Shown here: piece after piece, positions 1-9,069 of the stretch
How positions within the stretch are numbered: the stretch's first letter is position 1
Layout: each line of letters starts with the position of its first letter
Origin: Limanda limanda
Lineage: Eukaryota; Chordata; Actinopteri; Pleuronectiformes; Pleuronectidae
Assembly (NCBI RefSeq): GCF_963576545.1
Contig: NC_083642.1
Coordinates: 2,751,188 to 2,815,187, forward strand
Reading direction: 5' to 3'
DNA: 64,000 nt
Notes under the pieces: generated by a model
Seen by the model: only the letters and a program-made list of their open reading frames with translations
The model's database searches: none
What the model was told of the DNA's origin: nothing
Program-made: the position numbers and the translations under genes

Positions 1-539
1 GGGGGGGGGCAGTTTGGGCCAGATAATGGCCTGCACACAAATTATGTAATAATAACCCTTTCCTTCCTAGTGTTTAATCTTGAAATTAGAATGTATGTGC
101 GTCACATTGTTGTTTCATTGTTTTGGTTTAGTTGTTTGGAATGTCTGTACAAACAGAACGTACAGCCGATATAGCAGGAACATAATATCTTTTCTCCAAC
201 AACAGTTTGGCCCTCGTAGCATCAGCTGTGTCAAGACCTTGGGAGTGGCTCCTTGTCACTTCCTTATTCCAAAGCCAAGAGGATGGACTACGCCTGCGCA
301 CGAGGAGGAACCAGGGACTGTTATAAAATCTTACAGACGCCGGCTGTTGGATGCGTTCTGATGGGTTTTATGTTCTGATGCGACTCGAGACTGTCCGGGC
401 TGCTAGCATTCCGGGCAGAGAGATGGATGCCCGTTGTTTTGCTGCTCATACCTTTCATTGTTTTCTAAATAAATACTTGATTGAACAAAACCGAGTTCGG
501 CTCATCATCTCATATTTAGGATAAACGACCACGCCGACA
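1..539 (+). mobile_element. Solo LTR (5' end outside window), unit A
   Basis: Right part of an LTR complete in units B (20,496-21,097) and C (43,789-44,373). It has a TATA-like box TTATAAAATC at 321-330 and a polyadenylation signal AATAAA at 468-473, and ends ...CCGACA followed by GTAG. In the complete copies the LTR starts TGTTAG, ends CA and is flanked by 4-bp GTAG duplications. No internal retroelement genes are adjacent, so it is a solo LTR. The 4-bp duplication fits a Ty3/gypsy-like or ERV element; I cannot decide which. Confidence 0.75.
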
Positions 540-555
540 GTAGCAGGTCTCTTAC

Positions 556-675
556 TCTGTGGGTGAGGGTCCAGGTTCTTTACTGAAGTGTAGAGGAGGA
601 TCCATGGACCAGTCACTCTTCAGAGACAGACAGCTGGAACCTGGTGACTCTGCTCTCAGTCTCTGGTCCTGACCT
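556..675 (-). CDS. NLRC3-like N-terminal repeat exon (gene of the preceding unit)
   Basis: A 120-bp exon with acceptor TTTGCAG and donor GTAAGA. It translates in one open frame with the fish-NLR N-terminal motif [14 protein letters not shown], followed by FSKEPGPS. It begins with one and ends with two codon bases, so copies of it splice to each other in frame. The rest of this gene lies left of the window. It is homologous to the exons at 20,288-20,407, 21,114-21,233, 43,581-43,700 and 44,390-44,509. The motif resembles the short repeated N-terminal peptides of zebrafish NLR-C proteins; its function is not known to me. Confidence 0.65.
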
Positions 676-1188
676 CTGCAAACACAAACATGTTTTTATT
701 CAGAACACATCATTCACTGGTTCATTCTGTGAGGATTCAGTTTGGAGCTTCACATGTTTGTAGCAGGTCTCTTACTTTGTGTGTGAGGGTCCAACTTGCT
801 TTGAATTGTCCGCGCCCATGTTGCACCGGGCCGGCTGCGGCTCAGTTGTGGTTCAGGCCGCGCTGCTCTTCTAGATATTCAAGGTCTGGTCTATTTCCTT
901 TTTGTTCTGCGCTCAGTTTAAAGCAGAACACAGTGAAATGATCTTTAGACCAGTTTCAATCTTTATCTGTTGAAAACGTCACAAACACAAATATTTAAAC
1001 ACTTCCTGTAGCCGACCCATTTCCAAAAAAAGCACTCCGGCGTTTCTGTTGACTGAATCAATTCATTTATTTTTAAATGTTTTTATTGTGAAATAGATGC
1101 AGGGCTTCATAGTTTGTAGTAATGGTATTTATTTGAGTACACAGGACTTCTTATATACAAGGAAATACAGTGATCACATCAGAAACCT

Positions 1189-1190
<2 letters not shown>
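676..1190. other. Non-coding spacer with a partial copy of the NLR exon block
   Basis: From about 756 the 3' part of the 120-bp exon block recurs (donor GTAAGAG on the minus strand, then the reverse of GAGGGTCC), but homology stops after about 45 bp and no exon can be completed. The rest has no recognisable gene. The same block is at about 21,234-21,740 in B and 44,510-45,037 in C. Confidence 0.5.
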
Positions 1191-1191
<1 letters not shown>

Positions 1192-1282
<91 letters not shown>

Positions 1283-1295
1283 CTCTCTCTCTCTC
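1192..1295. repeat. (CT)n microsatellite
   Basis: About 100 bp of CT dinucleotides with two CTAT interruptions. The orthologous tracts are 21,743-21,787 (B) and 45,039-45,120 (C), so the length differs between units. Confidence 0.95.
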
Positions 1296-1839
1296 AGACT
1301 TTACGTTGTCTCTCTCTTCGCAGGTGACCTCAGGAAGCCTCAATTATTTTGGGATATTTCAATCAATCACTTGATTTATTCAGCCATTAGTACATTATTA
1401 GAGTACATTATTAAATGAATCATATGAATATATGTTTTAGGGTACCAGTCAATAAGAGTGTGGAGGTGTACTAGTGTACAAGTACAATAATAAAGTTCCT
1501 TTTCATGTCATATCGGTTTATGGCTTTTTTAAATCCATCAATAAACCTGCAGAGCCATAAACAAACGTTGAATAACAAAGTATTTTTGCAACTTGAGCAT
1601 TTCCTAATCTACACTCAAACCAATCAACTACATGAAAGTTAATTAATACAAGCTTGTAAAAGTTCATGTGTCCTTCAACCCCCGGCCACTAAGAGAAGGA
1701 AACTCAACATCTAGTATCATGTTCACGTCATAAAGGCTGGAAATGAATTACAGAACTTTATAGACAGTAACACTGAGAGCACATCAGTCAGCAGCTTGAA
1801 GCAGCACTCTGTATCTCCACTCAGTTCTATGAGTGTGTG

Positions 1840-1841
<2 letters not shown>

Positions 1842-1890
<49 letters not shown>
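1842..1890. repeat. (GT)n microsatellite
   Basis: Pure GT tract of about 49 bp. The matching tracts are 22,314-22,372 (B) and 45,742-45,832 (C). Confidence 0.95.
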
Positions 1891-1892
<2 letters not shown>

Positions 1893-1894
<2 letters not shown>

Positions 1895-2292
1895 CACACC
1901 TCAGCCAGTGAGTCCAGAGCTTTACTAGGATCCACAGTGAAGACTCTCCACTGGTTGGTGACCACTGCTGTAACGTATTATTGTGAAAACACGTTCTGTT
2001 ATTAAACACAATGAATAATATAAATGTTGCTGAACACTCACCAGCCTCAGACTTCACGTCTGCTCCTCGTAGTTAGAACGAGTCTGAACACTTTCACTTT
2101 CACTGGAGACTCCTCCTCCGCTCGGCAGTTACTGGAAATCACATGACTCTGTGTGTGAGTGTGTGTCTGTGTGTGTGCGTGTGTGTATCTGGCTCAGAGC
2201 TTTACTGGGATCCACAGTGAAGACTCTCCACTGGTTGGTGACCACTGCTGTAACGTATGATTGTGAAAACACGTTGTGTTATTAAACACTTG
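1893..2292. repeat. Pair of ~110-bp direct repeats
   Basis: The block from about 1,910 (AGAGCTTTACTRGGATCCAC) to about 2,008 (TTATTAAACAC) is repeated at about 2,197-2,288. Unit B has the same pair (about 22,395-22,490 and 22,676-22,770). Unit C has a single hybrid copy (about 45,880-45,972), the expected product of recombination between the two repeats. Confidence 0.8.
2042..2135 (-). other. Putative 5' non-coding exon of an NLR gene
   Basis: On the minus strand a sequence ending GAGGCTG is followed by a strong donor GTGAGTG at 2,041-2,035. It lies 5' of the NLR N-terminal exon 556-675 and has no ATG in a useful frame, so if transcribed it would be 5' UTR. The left boundary (about 2,135) is a guess. 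The counterpart in B ends at 22,521; in C it is deleted. Confidence 0.3.
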
Positions 2293-2902
2293 ATGAACAG
2301 ATGAAGATAAAAAGTGAAACTGTGAGTTAACTCTGTTCATTAGTCCTTTGAAGGCTCTTTGATCCAGACCTGCTGTTCACATCTGTCTCTGGGATCCGAT
2401 CACATGACGTCTGTCACCAGGTGTGAACTGACAAACTTAGAGTCATGTGATCAGCAGACGGATGTTAACAGCAGGTGTGAGAGTGAGACAGGAAAACTTT
2501 CAGAAAGTTGTGTTCACACTCACCTGCTCACTTTCCTTCCTTCTGCTCGTCCAGGTGAAAATGGAGTCTGACCGCTCCCTGTTCTCAGGCTCCTCCTCCT
2601 GCCTGTGGAACCAGTTTACTCTTGAAACCAGTTCAAAGTCCAGTTCATACCCATGAAGATGAATTGTTTCACAGTTCATGTTTTATTGTGATGTTATGAT
2701 GTAGATAACAAACTTAGGATCATGTATTTAGTTCCTAATGGACGGTGTGGGATCCTGAATCCAGATCTTTCACACTGAGTCCTGACTGGGAGCGTCTCCT
2801 GGGACTGAGCCGTACAATGTGATTCATCATGATGTTTAAATGAGCCTCAGAAACTCTGGTGTGAAACACGTCCAGTCACAGTGTTGGTTTATAGATCTAG
2901 AG
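2136..2902. other. Spacer without a recognised gene
   Basis: Contains the second 110-bp direct repeat and a short open stretch near 2,560-2,656. That stretch varies between units by a small internal duplication in B (about 23,040-23,100) and shows no recognisable domain. I see no gene here. Confidence 0.5.
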
Positions 2903-3869
2903 CACATGTGTCAAACACAAGGCCCGCGGGCCACATGTGGCCCGTGAATGAATTATATGTGGCCCGCATGATAAAATCTATTTACTATTAGAGCTGGCCC
3001 GCCGGTGATCCAGTTTAACTGGCGACAAGATTAACTGGCGATTTGTTTACCTTTTTCCAGATGTTGATGGTGGGTTGCAGTGCTGGTCGCAGATTCGTCA
3101 TTTTCACAAAGCGCATGTGTGTGAAGTGCGGTGATCTACTGAAGGTCTCGCTGAAATAAAAATCCTACAAAAACCCTTCCCGAGTACATGTGTCCGTGTC
3201 AGCATCACGTTGAGACAGCAATATATATTAAATGTTTTTAAGAAAAAATAGGAGACACAGGGAGTTCTGAAGAACACACACGTGTGACCAGCTCCACGCA
3301 AAGTGCTTGTGTTTGACGCTGGTGATCATTACAACGCGCACACACAGAACAAGTGTCAGATGTAAACATCGCCTCACAACAACAAGGAGGAAGCTCCAGC
3401 GGTGTTATTATGAGTAAAGTTGGTGAACGTGCTTCTGATGGACGTGTAAAGCTTCACATGTCCTCCTGTTGCTGCTGGTAAAAGTCAGTAGACGTGGTTT
3501 TAAAAGATGTTCTCGGTGATCAGGTTCAGTCATCGGAGAATGAAAACAACTCAAACGCTCATCAGAGGACGGGTGTGTTTGTTTTTCATAGTTTCTGTAA
3601 TGCAAATGTGTTTTTCTCTGCTGTCAGATGGCTGCGTGCTATGCTGGTGCTGTGTCAGTCGAAGGAGTAAATACAGTTCCCTGTGTAACTATGACAACTC
3701 TGGCAAATTAAAATATTGATAAATAATAATAATAATAAAACAATTTATATTTTGTTGTATTTTCACAAACAATGTGGTGTGATGATACAACCAAATGAGG
3801 AAGCGTCAGGAAACATCAGCATTAAAAATATTTCATCATCTTCAGACTAAATATAAATGTGAAAGAATT

Positions 3870-3953
3870 CCCAACACGGGAATCGATCTGCTGTGATTCA
3901 CATAAAAAGGAACGTAGTGCCCATGGCACTGCCCACTGCGCCACTGATCGAGG
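3870..3953 (-). other. tRNA-like sequence (pol III box A/B motifs), unit A
   Basis: On the minus strand an A-box-like TGGCGCAGTGGG is followed about 50 bp later by a B-box-like GATCGATTCCC. The arrangement resembles a tRNA with a long insertion, but I cannot fold a convincing acceptor stem. It lies in the spacer of the nested element. It could be a SINE head or a tRNA pseudogene. The copy in B is about 24,373-24,456. Confidence 0.4.
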
Positions 3954-4843
3954 ATGGAAACTGAGTCACCTTTATGATCCGCTGACTGTGAAGCCTGTGC
4001 ACATCTTACCTTGAGTTATTGTGTCAGGGAACACGCCCAGGTTAACTTTTGACAGTCACAATTTCCCCAAAAACTCGGAGTTATCATTCATACTTGATAC
4101 ATTTGGACACCGCTGCGCCCGTGTGCCGACCACACGTATATACGACATCATGAAAAACTGCTACATCCTGCGCACAGACAAAGAAAAAGCCACAAATAGT
4201 TCGCCTGCTTACTATGAGTGGGCGTTTCATGTGCTCGTTGATATCATGGTTGGTGTGGACCACAGATATGATGATAGTGACACAAAATGCACTTTATTTG
4301 TAATGATGATGTTTCATGAAGCGTCCACAATTGCTTGTATCACCAGACCACATTGTTTGTGAAAATACAACAAAATATAAATAGTTTTATTATTATTATT
4401 TATCACTATTATAATCTGTGTTTTAAAATCACGTCTGCTGACTTTACCCAGCAGCGACAGGAGGACACGTGAAGCTTCACCCGTCCATTAGAAGCACGTT
4501 CACCAACTTTACTCATAAAAACACCGCTGGAGCTTCCTTCTTGTTGTTGTGAGGCGATGTTTACATCTGACACTGCTTTGGTGTGTGCGCGTTGTAATGA
4601 TCACCAGCGTCAAACACAAGCACTTTGCGTGGAGCTGGTCACACGTGTGTGTTCTTCAGAACTCCCTGTGTCTCCCATGAAGAGGAGCAATAGATTGTAA
4701 AGCCTGGTATTAAGTAAACATGCGTTTTGTCTGTGTTGGGACTATCACCAGTTGATCTGGGCGTTACCCGAAAGCACATCTGGTGACATACAGCTGACAA
4801 AGCAAAGAACGAGACATTTATCTATCACTCGACGAAGATTTCA

Positions 4844-4920
4844 GCGGCTCGGTGACGTAGTGCGATCGTCATCTGATCAGAAGCTGATAGTGCTTCTGGT
4901 CACTGTTTCGAATCCCGGTC
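4844..4920 (+). other. tRNA-like sequence in the inserted segment of the right arm, unit A
   Basis: GGCTCGGTGACGTAGTGCGA followed by GTTTCGAATCCCGG resembles a tRNA A box and B box at about tRNA spacing. It lies inside a 270-bp segment (4,677-4,945) present only in the right arm of the nested element and followed by a T-rich run. It is probably a tRNA-derived SINE inserted into the arm. The copy in B is 25,304-25,380. Confidence 0.45.
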
Positions 4921-5450
4921 AAGAGTTTTGTACTATTTTCTTTTCTTTTTTTTTAACATTTAATATATATTGCTGTCTCAACGTGATACTGACACGGACA
5001 CATGTACTCGGGAAGGGTTTTTGTAGGATTTTTATTTCAGCGAGACCTTCAGTAGATCACCGCACTTCACACACATGCGCTTTGTGAAAATGACGAATCT
5101 GCGACCAGCACTGCAACCCACCATCAACATCTGGAAAAAGGTAAACAAATCGCCAGTTAATCTTGTCGCCAGTTAAACTGGAACACCGGCAGTGTTTTGC
5201 AAGTTCTCAATACAAAATAAGTACTGACAATTCCTGAGGGTCAGTGAACACATCGGGATGGGGCACGTGACAGTTCTAGACCAATAGCAGGCTCTCATTG
5301 GCTGACGAGTGGGCGGGTCAATGGTGAATGACAGATCCCACAATGCACTGCCCGTGTGTCGGCACGTCAATCTCGGTCCCGCGACCGCGCACCTCACAGT
5401 CTGTATCACATATCACTTGTGACAACTTTCAACTATCCCGCTCCCCAAAA

Positions 5451-5742
5451 ATGTCTAAACGAAAGGTGGCATTTGGAAACAGGAGCTTTCAAGACAGGTA
5501 GGAGGCAGAGTATAGGTTCCCGGATGTAAAGGGTGGATCCGAGAAAAGATGAAGGAGGAAAAAAGTGAGGAAAAAAGTGAGTTGACAGCTTATCACTGCA
5601 TCATACACCAGGAGTCTTTGTGTGGCAAAGCCTTGAAAACGAACATGTGATGAGCATCATAACATTAGCGGTTAACTTAATCAGAGCCAAAGGTTTAAAT
5701 CACCGCCAGTTCAAGTCTTTTCTGAAAGCTCCGAAATACAAC
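5451..5742 (+). pseudogene. hAT transposase relic, unit A
   Basis: The reading begins ATG SKRKVAFGNRSFQDR and, after stops and frameshifts, gives pieces such as AYHCIIHQESLCGKAL and then LIRAKGLNHRQFKSFL. These match the start and a middle/C-terminal block of hAT transposases of the GTF2IRD2/ZBED-related group. Most of the protein between the two blocks is missing, so this is an internally deleted, non-autonomous copy. The B copy starts at 25,913. Confidence 0.7.
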
Positions 5743-6266
5743 GTGTCTGTGTGACATCACGAGCCACCCGAATGCGCTCAACCTGCAGCTTCAGGGGCGG
5801 GGGGGGGCGGGGCCGTGTCGTCACTGACATGTACGCTACAGTGAGGGCTTTAAAACCAAGCTGCCCCTGTGGGAGACGCAGATGCTGCAGGGAAACTTGT
5901 TTTTCTCTTGCTACTACAGGACATTTGATTTTTCTTTGAAGTCAATTATTTTTGTCTGTTGTTTGCCTGTAGAAAATGTTTTCAGTGGAAATTACTCTGG
6001 AAATACTGCAGATAAAGCCAGAAAGCAATTAATGAAACTGATTTTATTACTTTTATATTTATTTATGTATTATTTATTATTTGTTTTCATTTATTTCATA
6101 ATTAATGTTTTATCGGCAATACTCTATAGGCCTTGTTAGTTCCAGGTTCAATATGTGCACTAAGGTTCTTTCAATAAGTTTTCAATAAACGTTGAACCCA
6201 TGTGGCCCTCGACTTGAAGCAATTTTTTGATTTCGGCCCACTGCCTATTTGAGTTTGACACCCCTG

Positions 6267-6298
6267 TCGTAGAGAGAGTGAACATGCTCTACACACAG
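6267..6298 (+). pseudogene. Myosin heavy chain tail exon fragment (3' end of the 204-bp-type exon), unit A
   Basis: Directly after the hAT right end, VERVNMLYTQ followed by donor GTGAG corresponds to the ASERVxLLHxQ segment of sarcomeric myosin heavy chain tails. The 5' part of the exon was removed where the transposon sits; unit C still has more of it (up to 47,674). Confidence 0.7.
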
Positions 6299-6397
6299 GT
6301 GAGATTCATTGGGAACCAGCTGATCGTAGATAAACTCTCTGATTAACTCACAGATCGATCGGTGACTGATTCCATGTCGGCTTCCTGTTCCTTGTAG

Positions 6398-6523
6398 AAC
6401 TCAGGTCTGATGAACCACAAGAAGAAGATGGAGGCCGACCTGTCTGTGCTGACAGGAGAGGTGGAGGAGGCCATACAGGAGAGACGCAGCTCTGATGAGA
6501 AAGCAAAGAAGGCCATCACTGAT
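6398..6523 (+). pseudogene. Myosin heavy chain rod exon (126 bp), unit A
   Basis: Acceptor CTTGTAG, then 126 bp in one frame starting [15 protein letters not shown], with [20 protein letters not shown] at the end, then donor GTCAGT. This matches the sarcomeric MYH rod (compare NTSLxNxKKKLEADL and [10 protein letters not shown]), and 126 bp is the length of that exon in vertebrate MYH genes. The heptad coiled coil is kept. Neighbouring exons are truncated (6,267-6,298; 6,746-6,782) and no other MYH exons are present, so it is a captured fragment, not a working myosin gene. Confidence 0.8.
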
Positions 6524-6745
6524 GTCAGTCCTGACTCGTAACCTCTGACCTTTTACTTCTGACCAAACTAAAACTAACACAATCCTGTTTCTTCCTGTGT
6601 TTTCTTGTCGTCTCTTTTCTTCCTGATGGAAAGTTATTAAGTCGCACAGATCAACTGTGATGCTGCTGTAGAGAATTCTGGGAATGTATGTATATATGTA
6701 TTTCTGCAGTATATAGATATACTGTATATGTATATGTTCCTCCAG

Positions 6746-6782
6746 GCAGCTCTGATGGTGGAGGAGCTGAAGAAGGAGTGAG
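6746..6782 (+). pseudogene. Myosin heavy chain exon fragment ending in a stop, unit A
   Basis: Acceptor CTCCAG, then AALMVEELKKE followed at once by TGA. It corresponds to the first 11 codons of the MYH exon after the 126-bp exon (AAMMAEELKKEQD). Homology stops at the stop codon. B (27,208-27,243) and C (48,126-48,161) have the same stop, so the break precedes the duplications. Confidence 0.7.
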
Positions 6783-7819
6783 TGGAAGCGTCAGTAACAT
6801 CACTTATGAATTATTCACCTTGTAGTGGAATATTATTACGTTGTGTTGTTGCTACTTTCTTAACTCCATCGAGGAGGTTTTGTTTTTCTGTTTGTTCACA
6901 AAAAATAAATCGACAGAGTGTGTTTGTGTTTCAATACAGACGCAGTTCAGTCCATTTACAGAAGTTGAAGGAAAGTTGTGCGTCAGGTTATTTGATCTTT
7001 TAAGAGTTTCTCAACTGATTCTGTGTGAATCCCAATAATCATATCCCAATTTAATAGACCGTGATGAACAATTTTATCCATTTTGTTTTCTGTCATTGAT
7101 CGAATTCTACAAATCTTCAAGCAGTTTCTTGCGTTGGTGTTAAACACCTGTGTGATGTACAGTGACTCTGATGCGACAACACAACAGCAAATAGGTGAAC
7201 AAAAGAAAAACAACAAAACACAAAACACGTGGACAATGCATCTGTCCAATCAGCGGCGAATTTTATAGAAAAACAGCGTTTATTTCTGTCAGTGCCACAA
7301 ACTCATGTGACCAAACAAATTTCAATAGTAGAATTTGAATTGAGTGACCATAGCTGGTAAAGAAGAGGGTGTCATACAGGACAAGCCTCATAATATCTCT
7401 GACTAATAACATGTTAATAGTTAATCCTATGTGTATAGAACTGCATTTGTTTTTTGTAATTTGTAATTTTGGACCATTGACCGATAGATCCAGTAAAAGC
7501 CGTATCCCTGTAATCACTGTGATTGCTCTCCTGATTGGAGAAAAGACTTCATCACGTTCTGGTTCTCAAAAGAAAATTACCCCACAAATGGGAAATGACC
7601 ATGACAACCCGTTGAACCTGTAACCATGACAACACGATGAGAAAGTCTGACTGCTGATGTTCTTCACAGGGTCGGGGGGGGGGGGAGTTTATCGGCCTTG
7701 AGGACGAGTCTGCAGCTGCGGATCTGAAATATCTCTGGATATTTTTTGCACGGCACAAGCAGGTTTGGTTTGTGTTCAGTAAACACAGGAACAGAGGAGG
7801 CCGACTGTGTCACGGTGAC
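6783..7819. other. Spacer without a recognised gene, unit A
   Basis: About 1 kb, near-identical in all units (27,244-28,280 in B; 48,162-49,200 in C). It is AT-rich with short ORFs on both strands but none with a recognisable domain. A G-rich run is at about 7,673-7,685. Confidence 0.5.
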
Positions 7820-7839
7820 CTGTGTGTGTGTGTGTGTGT

Positions 7840-7876
<37 letters not shown>
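7820..7876. repeat. (GT)n microsatellite
   Basis: Interrupted GT tract; it is 28,282-28,325 in B and 49,203-49,262 in C, with different interruptions. Confidence 0.9.
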
Positions 7877-7884
<8 letters not shown>

Positions 7885-8010
7885 TGGCAGGTGACATGAT
7901 TACCTGATGCAGATTAATACATAAGCCTGTTACCTGTCCCCTCTGAAGACCACAGTGTTCACTGCTGCAGGTTTATACAGGACAAGCTGCAGTGGAAACA
8001 TCAGTTTGTG

Positions 8011-8100
8011 TGACCTCTAACCTGAAGGTCGGTGGTTCGATCCCCGGGTTCTTCAACTCTGTCTTCCTGGTGCCCTTGGACAAGATGCTGAACCCTCAAT
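8011..8100 (+). mobile_element. tRNA-derived SINE remnant, unit A
   Basis: ACCTGAAGGTCGGTGGTTCG followed by ATCCCC is a tRNA-type anticodon-arm-to-B-box sequence. It continues into CCTTGGACAAGATGCTGAAC, a motif common in fish tRNA-derived SINEs. The A-box half is missing. Copies: 28,461-28,550 (B) and 49,394-49,484 (C). Confidence 0.55.
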
Positions 8101-8430
8101 CGTTTGCTGTCAGAAACAAGTGTATGAATGATATGTAATAAAAATACAGATCATTTAAATGTGTCCTTCATAGATCATTAATATGTTATTTTATCTGTTC
8201 AGTAGAAAGTTTGGGTTTCCAGGTTGAGAATAAATAACAAATATACCTACATGGAAATATACAAATGTACAAATATAAAAGCACAGAAATTTGAGGGTGT
8301 AATGTTGTACATATACTTACTTTATGTTGCTTCATTATTAAATAAGTTACGCCTGCATTTGAATGTTAGTTTGCAGGATTACTCAAAAACAACTCAACTG
8401 ATTTCCCTTTAGTTTCCTGGAGGACCCAAG

Positions 8431-8616
8431 CAGGGGCGGATCCAGGGCCTGGGCCTTGATTTATTAATTTAAACAAATTAATAAATCAAGAAATATGACA
8501 ATTTGTGAATGATTCTCTTCCAAGCTTCTTTTGAAGATATATCCAATGATTTGTGGCTTTGCTCAAATGCATAGAGCTAACAGTAAACTTACTGAATCAT
8601 CATGGATCCGCCTCTG
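8431..8616. mobile_element. Small hAT-type MITE, 186 bp, unit A
   Basis: Terminal inverted repeats CAGGGGCGGATCC and GGATCCGCCTCTG enclose AT-rich non-coding sequence. The termini are typical of non-autonomous hAT elements. The flanks GACCCAAG and GACCTGGA are similar over 5 of 8 bases, a decayed target duplication. Copies: 28,881-29,066 (B) and 49,815-50,000 (C). Confidence 0.7.
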
Positions 8617-8859
8617 GACCTGGAGGAAAACACCAGCTTCTCTTTATTGATTCACTTGCTTTAATATTGTGATTTCCAGAGTGTGTGCAATTTGGTGCAG
8701 AGCCAAAATAAAAAAAGTCAATGCTCTTCTCTCTGTGCTGAGGAGCGTGCTCAGTCTGCTGGGCGCGTACACGTGCACGCACCGGCTCGTGGAGGTTCAG
8801 GTTCCTGTGGAGGAGTCGCTCCTCCTGCTCCACTTCACTTTCTCCTCATAAACCTGCAG

Positions 8860-9069
8860 CTTGTGAGCAGAGAGGAGCGATGCAGCAGCAGCAGCAGCCT
8901 GAGCTGGATCCTCTCCACCTGTGAGAGTGTCCACCCCCCCCCCCCCACCCCCACCCTTCGCCTCTCCTCTCCATGGATGTAAGCTCCGACCTGACCACAG
9001 GTGTTCAGGACGAGCTTTGCGCAGGAGAGTCAGAGAAGCCGAGCTCCTGCAGCAGTGCACAGAGTCCAG
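8860..9069 (+). other. Possible 5' UTR exon of a CAMK1G-like gene, unit A
   Basis: A GC-richer stretch with a CAG run (about 8,881-8,900), a C run and a strong donor AGTCCAG/GTGAGTC at 9,069. In B the same stretch (to 29,531) lies about 1.4 kb upstream of a CAMK1G-like first coding exon, so it may be its upstream non-coding exon. In A that coding exon is deleted. Boundaries other than the donor are guesses. Confidence 0.3.

Larger units (their letters stand above)
3006..5185. mobile_element. Nested long-inverted-repeat (foldback-like) element, unit A
   Basis: Termini TGATCCAGTTTAACTGG (left) and CCAGTTAAACTGGAACA (right; GGATCA in B) are inverted repeats that continue inward for about 0.8 kb per arm (about 3,006-3,815 and 4,311-5,185), separated by about 0.5 kb. 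The element is flanked by CCGG on both sides, which looks like a 4-bp target duplication in the hAT sequence. The right arm carries an extra segment of about 270 bp (4,677-4,945) that the left arm lacks. No transposase was recognised. The 113-codon open stretch 4,021-4,362 matches nothing I know. Confidence 0.7.
2903..6266 (+). mobile_element. hAT transposon relic, unit A (internally deleted, carries a nested element)
   Basis: The ends are imperfect inverted repeats: left CACATGTGTCAAACAC, right (reverse complement) CAGGGGTGTCAAACTC, the typical hAT terminus with a CAGGGGTGTCAAACTC core. The left flank is TCTAGAG and the right flank TCGTAGAG. The left flank fits the nTCTAGAn target preference of hAT elements, but the duplication is imperfect. 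Near the left end is a sequence rich in GGCCC and GTGGCCCG, usual for this family. A degenerate transposase is at 5,451-5,742. An inverted-repeat element (3,006-5,185) sits inside it. The copy in B is 23,406-26,728; C lacks it. Confidence 0.8.

Noticed and set aside
3870..3953. Functional tRNA gene
   Set aside because: Box A and B motifs are visible, but the arms do not form a clean cloverleaf by eye; annotated only as tRNA-like.
4021..4362. 113-codon ORF in the spacer of the nested inverted-repeat element
   Set aside because: No similarity recognised; the B copy differs by an internal in-frame loss of 14 codons, which is no proof of coding.
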